Of a stretch of DNA of 64,000 nt, positions 32,745-41,685 are shown one piece after another (the stretch's first letter is position 1; every line of letters starts with the position of its first letter). The DNA is taken from contig NZ_MRCE01000003.1 of the NCBI RefSeq assembly GCF_001904725.1, forward strand, positions 186,001 through 250,000, read 5' to 3'. The translations under genes were made by a program, and so were the position numbers. The stretch comes from Phormidium ambiguum IAM M-71 (GTDB lineage: Bacteria; Cyanobacteriota; Cyanobacteriia; Cyanobacteriales; Aerosakkonemataceae). Below the pieces are notes generated by a model. That model was not told the origin of the DNA. It made no database searches and saw nothing but the letters and a program-made list of their open reading frames with translations.

Positions 32745-34853
32745 ATGCAGCTGAACAGCGCACCGCTTTACTCTCTATCTCTAAAAAGTGCAATTGACTC
32801 TCATACTCTGACAGTCTCTCTGGATACTCCTGTAATTGATGTATTGCATCTGATGGCACAGGTACAGAGTAGTTGTCCGGTAGATACTTCGCCACAATTG
32901 CTAGAAACAGATGCAACTTCTCTACAGGTATTTAAGAGGGCTAGTTGTGCTCTGGTGATGAAAGGCTCTGAGTTAGTCGGTATCTTTACTCAAAGGGATA
33001 TTGTGAGGCTAACTGCGATCGGGATGAACTTCCAGGGGGTAAAAGTAGCTGAGGTGATGTCTAGTCCGGTAATTAAACTGATCGAGTCGGAGTCTCAAGA
33101 TATTTTTACGGCTTTGTCAGTTTTTCGGCAACATGGGATTCGCCACTTACCTGTTTTAAACTCTCAAGGTGAATTGATGGGAGTGCTGACACCTAAGAGT
33201 ATTCGCGCCTCTATGCAACCAGCTAATTTGTTGACGCGGTTGTGGTCTGTCGCGGATGTGATGAGTACTCAGGTGATTCGCGCACCAATGACTACATCGG
33301 TGTTGAATTTAGCGCAGTTGATGGCAGAGTACAAGGTAAGTTGTGTGGTAATTACTAGGGTTGAAGAGAATAAAACTGTAGAGATTGGTAATGAATTAAA
33401 AAATTACATAGTACCTATGGGAATTGTCACTGAAGGGGATATTGTGCAGTTTCAGGCGCTAGAACTGAATTTAGCCCAAATGCAAGCCCATGAGGTGATG
33501 AGTTCGCCGTTGTTTTGTTTAAATCCTTCCGATTCATTATGGATTGCTCATCAACAGATGCAGCAGAGTCATGTCCGGCGTTTGGTAGTCACGGGTGTTC
33601 AGGGGGAGTTGTTGGGGATTGTTTCTCAAACTAGCTTGCTGAAGGTTCTCGGTGCGACGGAAATGTATGGGGTGATTGAAGAGTTACAGCAAGCTGTCGA
33701 TGAAAGTACGACGGAGTTAAGGGAAGCTAATGAAAGATTACAAAGGGAGATTTTTTCGCGGGCGTTGGCGGAAGTAGAGTTGCAAAAGGCTCATGATGAT
33801 TTAAAAAGACAGGTGGAGGAACGGACTGCGGAGTTAAAAGCGGCTAATCAGTTACTTAAAGAAGATATTGCGAAACGACAAAAGGTGGAAGAGGCTTTGC
33901 GCCGCAGAGAGATGGAATTGCAAGAACAAGCGGCGCAGTTAGAGGCTACTTTACATCAGTTACGTTATACTCAAGCTTCGCTAATTCAGGCGGAAAAAAT
34001 GTCTAGTTTGGGTCAATTAGTGGCGGGGATTGCTCACGAAATTAATAATCCAGTTAGTTTTATTCATTGTAATTTGCCTTACGCTAGTCAGTATGCAAGA
34101 GATTTGTTAGATGTGGTGCAGCTTTATCAAAAGTATTATGCACTTCCAGTTCCAGAAATACAGAATCGGGCTGAAGAAATTGATTTGAATTTTATTTTGG
34201 AAGATTTGCTGAAGTTGTTGAGTTCGATGCAAATTGGGGCGGAAAGAATTCGCCAAATTGTGTTGTCTTTGCGGAATTTTGCTTTGTTGGATCAGGCGGA
34301 AATGAAACCTGTTGATTTGCATGAGGGAATTGATAGTACTTTGTCTCTGTTGCAAAATCGGTTGAAGGCTACTCCTGAACATCCAGGGATTTTGGTGATT
34401 AAGGAGTATGGGGATTTGCCTTTGGTGGAGTGTTATGCAGGTCAGCTGAATCAGGTGTTTATGAATGTGTTGAATAATGCGATCGATGCTTTGGAAAGGG
34501 GTTATCCTCATAGTTGTTCTGCGCCTTGTATTCGGATTCGCACTGAGTTAATTGAGGGTTTGGGGAGAAGTGCGATCGCTATGCAACAGTCTTCCTCTTC
34601 TATTGCTGATAGTCAGTTTCCTTGGTTAGCTATTCGGATTCTTGATAACGGCCCTGGTATGAGTGAGAATGTTAGACGTAAGCTTTTTGACCCTTTCTTT
34701 ACTACTAAACCAGTAGGTCAAGGTACTGGACTAGGATTGTCTATTAGTTATCAGATTGTAGTGGAAAAACACGGAGGTGAATTAAAGTGTATTTCCACAC
34801 CAGGACAGGGTACAGAAATTGTCATAGAAATTCCTTCTAAACAGAATAAATAG
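32745..34853 (+). CDS. Histidine kinase with four CBS domains
   Basis: 702 residues, soluble. Two CBS pairs span about 15-310 (repeats with VSLDTPVIDVLHLMA, VAEVMSSPVIKL, ADVMSTQVIRAPM and AHEVMSSPLFCLNP), then a long coiled coil (about 315-415), a HisKA domain with phospho-acceptor His in VAGIAHEINNPVSFI, and a HATPase domain with NVLNNAIDAL, DNGPGM and GTGLGLSISY. CBS pairs bind adenine nucleotides, so it may sense energy state or nucleotides. An orphan kinase: no response regulator is adjacent. Sits between two paralogous FHA genes. An inverted repeat (GTGATG..CATCAC near 32711-32731) lies just before it. Confidence 0.93.
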   Translation: MQLNSAPLYSLSLKSAIDSHTLTVSLDTPVIDVLHLMAQVQSSCPVDTSPQLLETDATSLQVFKRASCALVMKGSELVGIFTQRDIVRLTAIGMNFQGVKVAEVMSSPVIKLIESESQDIFTALSVFRQHGIRHLPVLNSQGELMGVLTPKSIRASMQPANLLTRLWSVADVMSTQVIRAPMTTSVLNLAQLMAEYKVSCVVITRVEENKTVEIGNELKNYIVPMGIVTEGDIVQFQALELNLAQMQAHEVMSSPLFCLNPSDSLWIAHQQMQQSHVRRLVVTGVQGELLGIVSQTSLLKVLGATEMYGVIEELQQAVDESTTELREANERLQREIFSRALAEVELQKAHDDLKRQVEERTAELKAANQLLKEDIAKRQKVEEALRRREMELQEQAAQLEATLHQLRYTQASLIQAEKMSSLGQLVAGIAHEINNPVSFIHCNLPYASQYARDLLDVVQLYQKYYALPVPEIQNRAEEIDLNFILEDLLKLLSSMQIGAERIRQIVLSLRNFALLDQAEMKPVDLHEGIDSTLSLLQNRLKATPEHPGILVIKEYGDLPLVECYAGQLNQVFMNVLNNAIDALERGYPHSCSAPCIRIRTELIEGLGRSAIAMQQSSSSIADSQFPWLAIRILDNGPGMSENVRRKLFDPFFTTKPVGQGTGLGLSISYQIVVEKHGGELKCISTPGQGTEIVIEIPSKQNK

Positions 34854-34984
34854 TTGATGATATTGCATTTAGTAAGTGTATGATTATAAAGAATTGTCGA
34901 AGCATTCTTTAGTTGATATGCTGGATATAAGCGACACAATGTCGTAACAATTATACACACAAATATGTACCCAAATTTATAGCG

Positions 34985-35392
34985 GTGATTACTTTAAATC
35001 TGTTACACCCTAGCCAGTCTACCCCGGTTCAAAGTTGGACTTTCGATGCTGACTCTGTAATCAAGATTGGTCGTTCTAAAGAGAATGATGTAGTGATTCT
35101 TAGCTCTGTTGTTTCTCGGAAACATATTGAGCTAGTGTTTAATGGTTCGGAATGGGAAATTGTTAGTTTAGGTTCTAATGGAACTTATGTAAACGATCGC
35201 CCAGTGAAGAAGATTAAAGTGAATGATGGAATGATTGTGCGTTTGGGAAATTCCGGCCCAAAGATTCAAATTTTGTTAGAAGTTGGAGATCCTGAGAAAG
35301 TTAGTAAAAAATCGGAATCTAAGCGATCGTCTGAGCATGATTCGGATTCATCAAAAGATAAAATGACCTACTTAACTATTCCCCCCGAATAA
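34985..35392 (+). CDS. FHA domain protein
   Basis: 135 residues from a GTG start. FHA domain over almost the full length: IKIGRSKENDVVIL, VVSRKHIEL and LGSNGTYVNDRPV, the same architecture as the gene at 32106. The tail is Ser/Lys-rich (KKSESKRSSEHDSDSS) and might be phosphorylated. Its last 25 nt overlap the end of the convergent DUF2459 gene. Confidence 0.88.
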   Translation: MITLNLLHPSQSTPVQSWTFDADSVIKIGRSKENDVVILSSVVSRKHIELVFNGSEWEIVSLGSNGTYVNDRPVKKIKVNDGMIVRLGNSGPKIQILLEVGDPEKVSKKSESKRSSEHDSDSSKDKMTYLTIPPE

Positions 35393-36153
35393 TTGTGGAG
35401 TAAAGTTTTTTCATCACGAAGGCTGCATTCACAAGTTCTCTGAAAATGTAGCATCACTGCTGAAGAAAGACCAGCCCATAAAGGTGTATCTACGTTAGCT
35501 TTTCTTAATGCTTCAGCTACCCAATTATTACAAGTTTTTAGTATTGAGTAATTACCATTCGCTGCATAAAATCCACTGTTAGATGAGTGACCATTAGCAA
35601 TTCTGATTGGTTCATTTTGCGAGTTCACTTGAAAGGTTTTTTGAATAAACTGAGTTAGTTGTAAGTAATCTGTTTGCGTAACTTCCACACATTTGGTTTC
35701 TTGATTTTGGGGAATTTCAGAAAATCCTTGGACAAGGATTGTGGAAGGAGTAGGTAAAAATAGCGCTTTGAAAGCAGTGATAAGATTTAATTCTGCCAAA
35801 GTGGGAGTTTGAATATAAAAATCTCTGTCTCCCCAACCAAAAGTGAGATGTTTATAATTACCTTTATCATCTTTACCTATAGTAGAAATATTAATAAATT
35901 TACCCCAATCAACTATATTATTATTAGCAAGAAGGACAATATTTATGTGCATTCCATCATCAATGATGCAGACCGGGAATTGGCATTTTTCATTAGTAGT
36001 ATGACAATTAACTACCGGAGTAAAATAGCCAATAAGTAACAAAATAACCAAGGAAATTTGACATATTATAAAATAGTAGAAAACTTTTTTAAGTATAGGT
36101 TTTTGAATTGTTGCGTTTAATTTAATTAGGAAGTTTTTATTAAATATAGACAT
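35368..36153 (-). CDS. DUF2459 family membrane-anchored protein
   Basis: 261 residues. One TM segment near the N-terminus (VFYYFIICQISLVILLLIGYF), then a domain with DDGMHINIVL, LTFGWGDRDFY, PTPSTILVQGFS, FYAANGNYSILKTCNNWVAEALRKANVD, which is the DUF2459 signature (the GWGD and CNxW motifs). The His, Gly-Trp-Gly-Asp and Cys-Asn positions suggest a hydrolase or transpeptidase-like fold, but function is untested. Start ATG 36153. Its 3' end overlaps the FHA gene. Confidence 0.82.
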   Translation of the reverse strand: MSIFNKNFLIKLNATIQKPILKKVFYYFIICQISLVILLLIGYFTPVVNCHTTNEKCQFPVCIIDDGMHINIVLLANNNIVDWGKFINISTIGKDDKGNYKHLTFGWGDRDFYIQTPTLAELNLITAFKALFLPTPSTILVQGFSEIPQNQETKCVEVTQTDYLQLTQFIQKTFQVNSQNEPIRIANGHSSNSGFYAANGNYSILKTCNNWVAEALRKANVDTPLWAGLSSAVMLHFQRTCECSLRDEKTLLHNYSGGIVK

Positions 36154-36270
36154 GGCTATTTAAGGTTGGCTTAAACTAAGGTATTAACTACTGTTCAGAG
36201 TACAGTAAAATTCAAGTATATTTTAAGTATAATTTCTGGCAATGCTATTTATTAACTTAGGGGGTAAGTT

Positions 36271-37047
36271 ATGAATACACAAAGATCAATGATTAAGCTC
36301 AGTCAACTAATGAATTTGTTAGTGTTAGATCGGCGCACGGCGGAAGAGTTAGGACGGGTAGAGCAGTTATGGTTAAATGTCCAAACTCATCAAGTAATTG
36401 GTTTAACTTGTAAGTCTGGGATTTTGGGTAGTAATAAACAAGGAGTAATTTGGCAACAAATTGAATCTTTTGGCGAACATAGTATTGTGGTTAATATTAA
36501 TCGTGATGAATTTTCTAATCCAGAAAAACCTGATGAAGTATATTCTTTAATTGGGCATGAAGTGTGGACGGATACTGGTAGTAAGGTTGGTAAGTTAGTA
36601 GATTATTTAATTGTCCCTGAAACTGGTGCTATAGTTAATTATTTGTTTAGTTCTAGCGGTTGGAAGGGAATTTTAAATGGTCTGTACATTTTACCAATTT
36701 CTAAAATTCAAAGTATTGGTAGTAAGCGGTTGATTGTGGAGGAAGCAACTTTTCAAGAACCACAATTTTATTCTGAGGGGTTGAATCAAAAAGTAGGGCA
36801 GTTTAAAGAGTTGTTAAAGACCGATTTAGAGGAGACTAAGCGCCATTTAGATTCCCTAGCAAAAGGGGCGCAGAGTATTGCAGAACAAGCAAAAGATAAG
36901 GCGAAAGAGTTAGGCGATCGCGCAAAGGAACAAATTTCAGAAAGTCAAGTAAAATCCGAAAATCCATCTTTACCGGAAGCGCCTGAAATTATTGAAATTA
37001 AGGCTGAATTGGTAAGGGAAGATTCAGAAGAAAAGGGAAAAGGTTGA
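36271..37047 (+). CDS. PRC-barrel domain protein
   Basis: 258 residues. Two PRC-barrel units: MNLLVLDRRTAEELGRVEQLW at the N-terminus and SLIGHEVWTDTGSKVGKLVDYLI near residue 90. The C-terminal ~90 residues are a charged, helical, LEA-like part (AEQAKDKAKELGDRAKEQIS). PRC-barrel proteins bind RNA (RimM) or cofactors; cyanobacterial ones of this form are uncharacterised. Start ATG with GGGGGTAAG upstream. It precedes the accessory patch at 37.2 kb. Confidence 0.82.
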   Translation: MNTQRSMIKLSQLMNLLVLDRRTAEELGRVEQLWLNVQTHQVIGLTCKSGILGSNKQGVIWQQIESFGEHSIVVNINRDEFSNPEKPDEVYSLIGHEVWTDTGSKVGKLVDYLIVPETGAIVNYLFSSSGWKGILNGLYILPISKIQSIGSKRLIVEEATFQEPQFYSEGLNQKVGQFKELLKTDLEETKRHLDSLAKGAQSIAEQAKDKAKELGDRAKEQISESQVKSENPSLPEAPEIIEIKAELVREDSEEKGKG

Positions 37048-37100
37048 GTTGGGAAGTTGGGGGAAGTGCGTTGGTGTACCCTGCGTGTGGCGGGTATTGC

Positions 37101-37138
37101 TTTTTTTTACCACAGATATCCACAGATGAACACGGATG
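37101..37138. repeat. CACAGATGAACAC-type repeat
   Basis: TTTTTTTTACCACAGATATC followed by CACAGATGAACACGGATG. Relative of the repeats at 2171 and 45350. It lies between the PRC-barrel gene and the toxin-antitoxin pair. Confidence 0.6.
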
Positions 37139-37213
37139 TAGTGGGGAATTTTTTGTGGGGTGCGATCGCAACTTCTACTAAGCCTCAAAATTTTTCAATG
37201 TTGACTCATTTAA

Positions 37214-37729
37214 TCACGGAGCAATTTTTAGGACTTTGGTAATAGTGGCGATCGGAATAAAAAGTGAAAGTTCATTATCTTCAAGCGGGATAAAGCCGTA
37301 TTTTAAATAAAACTCTTTTGCTGGCTGATTTTTAGCATCGACTATGACGGCAAATATTCCCACTTCAGAAGAGAGGCGAACTGCTTTACGAAAGCACTCA
37401 ATTAGAAGTTCTCCGCCTAGTCCTTTACCCTGCATTGTAACAGCTACAGCCAGTCTAGTTAGGCGCATCGATGGGACAGGATAGCGGGGTATTCCTCGCT
37501 GATAATTTGCAGGTAGAGACTCTCGTTTAATTTCAGCCATACCTACAGAGTAATAGCCAGCTACATCCTTGTTTTCACCTTCAGAAATTGCCACAAAGGT
37601 TTTAGCAATTCCTCTTCTATCATTTTGCCTTGCATACTTTTTCAGATACTCATTTAACTCTGGTACACCGCAGTCAAAATTGTCTCTGTTAACTGTGTCA
37701 TCATCTATAGAGCAAAAAATCCATTCCAT
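37214..37729 (-). CDS. GNAT acetyltransferase, probable TacT-type toxin
   Basis: 171 residues. GNAT fold with the TacT layout: CGVPELNEYLKKYARQND, then FVAISEGENKDVAGYYS, RLTRLAVAVTMQGKGLGGELL (acetyl-CoA site QGKGLG), and FYLKYGFIP. TacT toxins acetylate aminoacyl-tRNA and block translation; their DUF1778 antitoxins are usually just upstream, as here. It begins 3 nt after the antitoxin stop codon, on the same strand. The toxin assignment rests on gene pairing plus family shape. Confidence 0.85.
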   Translation of the reverse strand: MEWIFCSIDDDTVNRDNFDCGVPELNEYLKKYARQNDRRGIAKTFVAISEGENKDVAGYYSVGMAEIKRESLPANYQRGIPRYPVPSMRLTRLAVAVTMQGKGLGGELLIECFRKAVRLSSEVGIFAVIVDAKNQPAKEFYLKYGFIPLEDNELSLFIPIATITKVLKIAP

Positions 37730-37732
37730 TGT

Positions 37733-38023
37733 TTACCAATTGCCATATTTTTCCTGATGTTTTTTAATCGCTGCTTTCAGTACTTCGTTAGGTTCAGGTG
37801 GATTTTCCAAAGCTGAGGTAAAGATTTCCCAGTCTTTTTCGGAAAGTACGATCGCTTCTGGTTGTAAGGGTATTTCTTCTGCTAATTGCAATGCTGCTGC
37901 TAACAAATATTCGTTGAGAGTTTGAGAGCTAATAGCAGCGGCTTTTTCTAAGGTTTCTTTTTGTTCTTGAGTTAGGGTTATTTCAATTGTGGTTGTTTGG
38001 TTGTTTTGGATGGGAGTTGACAC
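37733..38023 (-). CDS. DUF1778 (TacA-type) antitoxin
   Basis: 96 residues. Ribbon-helix-helix-like N-terminal part (TTTIEITLTQEQKETLEKAA, then AISSQTLNEYLLAAAL), typical of DUF1778 antitoxins that bind their own promoter. The C-terminal tail (SEKDWEIFTSALENPPEPNEV) is the part expected to wrap the toxin. Directly before the GNAT toxin gene (3-nt gap). An autoregulated promoter upstream, around 38024-38113, is likely but not resolved. Confidence 0.85.
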   Translation of the reverse strand: MSTPIQNNQTTTIEITLTQEQKETLEKAAAISSQTLNEYLLAAALQLAEEIPLQPEAIVLSEKDWEIFTSALENPPEPNEVLKAAIKKHQEKYGNW

Positions 38024-38113
38024 AGCTACATCCTCTAATAATAACTAACGTTTTCTACAATTTCCATTCTTACAAGTGAGTAATAATTTCGTTTTTTTTA
38101 CTCAGTTATTAGT

Positions 38114-38515
38114 TTAAAACTCTGGTTCTTCTTCATTATTTTCATTATTTATTGTTCTGGATATTGATGCTCGTGATTTTGCAAAAGAAGCTTTGACCTT
38201 ATTGCGCTCTGCTTCTAAATTGATATCGTATTCTGGATCTTTCCAACATTTCCTGGGTGTCAGTTCATAAATGTCTGTTTTACCCTTACGAACTGTTTTT
38301 TGCACTAATCCTAATTTTTCTAGAGTTTTAAGAGCATATTGAGCCTTTCGGACGCTCATTTTACAAATTTTTGCAGTTGTTTCCAGACTAGCGAAACATT
38401 CTCCTCTACGAGCTATGTGTGCATACAGTCTGAACTCGTAGGGACTCAGACCATAAAGATCAAGGTCTGCGTGGACACGAATCATTTGGCTGGAACGATT
38501 TTGTACTGTATTCAT
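38114..38515 (-). CDS. Winged-helix DNA-binding protein
   Basis: 133 residues. Winged helix in residues 20-90: LSPYEFRLYAHIARRGECFA, SLETTAKICKMSVRKAQYAL (recognition helix), LEKLGLVQKTVRKGKTDIYEL (wing). The fold resembles the HTH_36-type found in plasmid or phage replication and in regulator proteins. The C-terminus is charged, ending in a run of Glu (EEEPEF). It lies between the toxin-antitoxin pair and a divergent orphan gene. Function unknown, but the neighbourhood suggests accessory DNA. Confidence 0.75.
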   Translation of the reverse strand: MNTVQNRSSQMIRVHADLDLYGLSPYEFRLYAHIARRGECFASLETTAKICKMSVRKAQYALKTLEKLGLVQKTVRKGKTDIYELTPRKCWKDPEYDINLEAERNKVKASFAKSRASISRTINNENNEEEPEF

Positions 38516-38697
38516 AGGCCGATTTGTTGAATTTGATTATATGACAATCTTTGACCTGCACTTCATGCAGATAAAGTAACTTAAGGTTAATATTATTCAT
38601 ATAATAATATATCTAAGTTTTATTATTGTAATACTTTATATGCACCAAAAACAGGACTTGTCAGCATATCTTGCAGCCCCCTAAAATAAAAAAAGAA

Positions 38698-38721
38698 AGC
38701 CGACTGTTGGTGCAGTCGGCT
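38698..38721 (-). terminator. Minus-strand intrinsic terminator without an obvious gene
   Basis: AGCCGACTG (38698-38706) pairs perfectly with CAGTCGGCT (38713-38721). On the minus strand the stem is followed by TTTCTTTTTTTATTTT. No minus-strand gene ends here, so it may end an unseen small RNA or antisense transcript of the 38776 gene. Confidence 0.6.
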
Positions 38722-38775
38722 CTCGTTAACAAATTTTCTTGATGTCCAGTATTTAGCCCCTGGAGGTGGCTTTTT

Positions 38776-39135
38776 ATGTCTAATTTTAACACAAATCCTA
38801 CTGAACGTCTTCAAGAGTTCAATAAATGTTTAGCCAATGTCAAAGAGCTTGCTGGTGGTCCTATTGGCTTAGAACGCCTAGATCGCCTAATGCAGTTCAG
38901 TGGGATTGACAATGTATCCTCTAGTGCACCAGCACTGACAGTTTCGGAAATTTTAAGCGAAGTAGAAGCTGCTGGAATCGAACTTACACCAGGGTTGGTG
39001 CTTTTAGTTAATTCTTCCTCACCTCAAAATGTTGCCAACGCGCTTAGTAATTACATTAAGGCTTATGGCAAGGGTGGAGGAAACAACCCAACTAACTTGT
39101 TTTACCGCATTCTCGAAAATGAAAATCGGCGGTGA
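38776..39135 (+). CDS. Orphan 119-residue protein
   Basis: 119 residues; family not recognised. The protein is helical, with a charged N-terminal part (NPTERLQEFNKCLANVKELA), a central SEILSEVEAAGIELTPGLV and a Gly-rich C-terminal stretch (YGKGGGNNPTN). GGAGGT lies 7-12 nt before the ATG, partly inside a small AGCC...GGCT hairpin at 38755-38771, which could limit initiation. A strong terminator follows. It shares a 260-nt divergent promoter region with the winged-helix gene. Confidence 0.68.
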   Translation: MSNFNTNPTERLQEFNKCLANVKELAGGPIGLERLDRLMQFSGIDNVSSSAPALTVSEILSEVEAAGIELTPGLVLLVNSSSPQNVANALSNYIKAYGKGGGNNPTNLFYRILENENRR

Positions 39136-39167
39136 TCGGAGGTGCAAGTTTAGTCATTAAACATGAA

Positions 39168-39197
39168 AGCCTCCTACAGGTAATTTTGGAGGAGGCT
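39168..39197 (+). terminator. Intrinsic terminator of the orphan gene
   Basis: AGCCTCCT (39168-39175) pairs with AGGAGGCT (39190-39197), followed by TTTATTTTTG. It sits 33 nt after the orphan gene stop and 36 nt before the end of the convergent chlB gene. Confidence 0.85.
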
Positions 39198-39232
39198 TTT
39201 ATTTTTGCTAGGGGCAATTTAAGACTTAATAT

Positions 39233-40759
39233 CTACGCGCCAACAGCTTCTTTTGCTGCATACATCACTTCAACTGTAATCTGCGAAATGTTTCTTTCAC
39301 GGGCGAACTTTTCGGTATTTCGCTTCACTTTCCCTCGAACAAAACCAGGAACTTTATTCAATTCTCCCTGTGCTTCTTTCGTCCAACCTAAGTCGGAATC
39401 AGCAGAAATTCCTTTGGTAATTACTTCTTTGGTATCATGTCCGCCGAAGATTTCTAATAGGTGATCTTCCATTCCCAAGGTGAAGGAATTGTAGATTAAA
39501 TCAACTATTTGATTTGTGCCTTCGTAACCGACGAAAGGTTTGTAGCCAATGGGGAAGTTTTGAATGTGAATTGGTGATGCGATTACGCCACAGGGAATAT
39601 CTAAACGTTTACCGACGTGGCGTTCCATTTGGGTGCCGAAAATGGCAGAAGGTTCGACTCTGGCGATCGCATCTCCGATCGCACCATTGTCATCACTAAT
39701 AATTACTTCATCGCAATATTCGCTAACCTGTTCCCGGAACCAATCAGCATCATATTTACAATAAGTTCCCGCCCAAACTACATGAATTCCCATTTCACGA
39801 GCGAGAATTTTGGTAATCGCCGCAGCGTGGGTATTATCTCCAAATACAACCGCTTTTTTCCCGGTTAAATTCTGACAGTCAATGGAACGAGAAAACCAAG
39901 CTGCTTGGGATACATATAAGGTTTGTTCGTTGATGAATTCTTCGTAATCAACTTCCCCACCTTGGGCGTTAATTACTTGTTGAATTTTGCGGATACAACG
40001 TGCCGTTTCTACCACTCCCATTGGGGTGATATCTATATAAGGTGTGCCGAATTCTTGTTCTAAATATTTAGCTGCCATTAACCCAACTTCCCGATAAGGA
40101 ACTAAGTTAAACCAGGCTTTCGGCAGATTTTTTAAGTTTTGAACGGAAGCACCTTCGGGAATTACTTGGTTAACTTCAATTCCCAAATCACCCATTAACT
40201 TTTTCAGTTCCATACAATCATGTTGATTGTGGAAACCTAGAGTTGTTACGCCGATAATATTAACTGATGGTTTTTCGGTTTTGCCTTCAGGAAGCTTGCC
40301 TTGTTTCCGCGCTTTTTCTATATAATATTGGACGATTTGATGTAAAGTGCGATCGGCTGCTTGCAGTTCATTCACCCGATAATGATTTACATCCGCTAAC
40401 ATCACATCGCCTTTCGCTTCTATCTGAGCGCGATCGACAAAATTCTGTAAATCTTCTTGTAAAATACTAGATGTGCAAGTCGGAGTTAAGACAATCAAAT
40501 CTGGGCGTTCTTCTTGATCTTTGCGGGTAATATTATCAACAACCCTTTCTTGGGAACCTCTGGCTAGAACGTGACGATCGACAATACTGGCAGTCACAGG
40601 TGTAAAATCTCTTTCCCGTTCTAACATCGATCGCATTACATTAAAATAATCATCCCCCAAAGGCGCGTGCATAATCGCATGAACATTTTTGAACGAACTG
40701 GCAATCCGTAGCGTGCCAATATGTGCGGGACCTGCATACATCCAGTAAGCTAATTTCAT
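39233..40759 (-). CDS. chlB: Light-independent protochlorophyllide reductase subunit B
   Basis: 508 residues from ATG 40759 (AGGAGAAG upstream); 508 residues is the usual ChlB length, and the longer frame to 40807 adds a noncoding-looking extension. Signature parts: [34 protein letters not shown] (FeS-ligand Cys), and the C-terminal domain ending in [12 protein letters not shown]. With ChlN and ChlL it reduces protochlorophyllide in the dark, using ATP, through a nitrogenase-like complex. The other subunits are not in the window, as is usual for chlB in cyanobacteria. Downstream of it is a convergent terminator. Confidence 0.97.
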   Translation of the reverse strand: MKLAYWMYAGPAHIGTLRIASSFKNVHAIMHAPLGDDYFNVMRSMLERERDFTPVTASIVDRHVLARGSQERVVDNITRKDQEERPDLIVLTPTCTSSILQEDLQNFVDRAQIEAKGDVMLADVNHYRVNELQAADRTLHQIVQYYIEKARKQGKLPEGKTEKPSVNIIGVTTLGFHNQHDCMELKKLMGDLGIEVNQVIPEGASVQNLKNLPKAWFNLVPYREVGLMAAKYLEQEFGTPYIDITPMGVVETARCIRKIQQVINAQGGEVDYEEFINEQTLYVSQAAWFSRSIDCQNLTGKKAVVFGDNTHAAAITKILAREMGIHVVWAGTYCKYDADWFREQVSEYCDEVIISDDNGAIGDAIARVEPSAIFGTQMERHVGKRLDIPCGVIASPIHIQNFPIGYKPFVGYEGTNQIVDLIYNSFTLGMEDHLLEIFGGHDTKEVITKGISADSDLGWTKEAQGELNKVPGFVRGKVKRNTEKFARERNISQITVEVMYAAKEAVGA

Positions 40760-41102
40760 AAACTTCTCCTTAACTGGCAATCTGAAAGATAATTGCTTGA
40801 TTATCAAATCGTTTCTGATTCTCTCAGAGATACAGACTTTTATGGAGTAAGTAATATTGCGGGTTTCGCAAAGTGCGATCGCTCAAAACCCTTTCCTGAC
40901 TGGAATTTAGCTGAAAATTAAAACAACAGAATAGTTGTTTTAGAGAAATAAATCTTTATGTTTTAGTAAAATTTTGCTAAGCCCCTTTTTTGCATAACTT
41001 CAACTAAAAGTCAACAAAATTTAGTCATTTGTCATTTGTAAAAACATGAACCTTTTAGAAAACGTATTCGTCTAAAAGCGTGGCTTTTTTATTCAGTTAA
41101 CT
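40760..41102. other. Divergent promoter region of chlB and the Spy-like gene
   Basis: 343 nt with no ORF of note. It includes the chlB Shine-Dalgarno at its left end and an 8-bp inverted repeat (CTTTTAGA at 41052-41059, TCTAAAAG at 41071-41078), followed by CGTGGCTTTTTT, 30 nt before the Spy-like start. The latter resembles a terminator or attenuator in the leader. Confidence 0.5.
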
Positions 41103-41600
41103 ATGAACACAAAAATAATTGCTCTTTTGGGAACAACTGCCACATTAGTTATGTCTACAGCTTGGGTAAATTTAGCTCAAGCAAAACCCCTATCCACTAC
41201 TTCCGAGCAACAGCTAATTTTGGCTCAAGGGAAAAGAAATCGTCTGAATCTTACTGATGAGCAAAAAACCCAAATGCGGCAAATTCGGGAAGCGACTCGC
41301 GCTCAAATTGAAAATGTTCTCACCCAAGAACAGAAAGATAAATTGCGTGCTGCTATGGAACAAAGAAGAGCGCAAAGAGGACAACAACAAGCTCAACAAC
41401 AGGGTCAACGCGGTCAACGCGGTCAACGCGGTCAAGTTTGGTCTTCTTTAAATCTTACTTCCGAACAACAAGCCCAAATTAGACGCATTCGAGAAGAATC
41501 TAGCCAAAAAATGCAAGCTGTTTTAACTCCCGAACAACAACAACAAATGCAACAAATGCGCCAAAATCGGCAAAATCGTCGTCAACAACAAGCTCAGTAA
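41103..41600 (+). CDS. Spy/CpxP-like periplasmic protein with duplicated motif
   Basis: 165 residues. Signal peptide (MNTKIIALLGTTATLVMSTA to AQA). The mature part is Gln/Arg-rich with the LTDEQKTQMRQIREA and LTSEQQAQIRRIREE halves, i.e. an internal duplication of the Spy/CpxP LTxEQ motif, and a GQRGQRGQRGQ tandem in the middle (41401-41433, 9-nt repeat units). Periplasmic chaperone-like stress proteins of this family respond to envelope or metal stress; the exact role here is unknown. Confidence 0.78.
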   Translation: MNTKIIALLGTTATLVMSTAWVNLAQAKPLSTTSEQQLILAQGKRNRLNLTDEQKTQMRQIREATRAQIENVLTQEQKDKLRAAMEQRRAQRGQQQAQQQGQRGQRGQRGQVWSSLNLTSEQQAQIRRIREESSQKMQAVLTPEQQQQMQQMRQNRQNRRQQQAQ

Positions 41601-41685
41601 ACTGATAACAAATTTCTATTGCAGGGAAAGATAAGTATGGGAGAGAATTGCTTTAATTCTCTCCTTTTTTTTGGTATAGAATTTT

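Noticed and set aside
34107-34511. Minus-strand 134-codon frame inside the CBS histidine kinase
   Set aside because: Antisense shadow of the kinase coding region.
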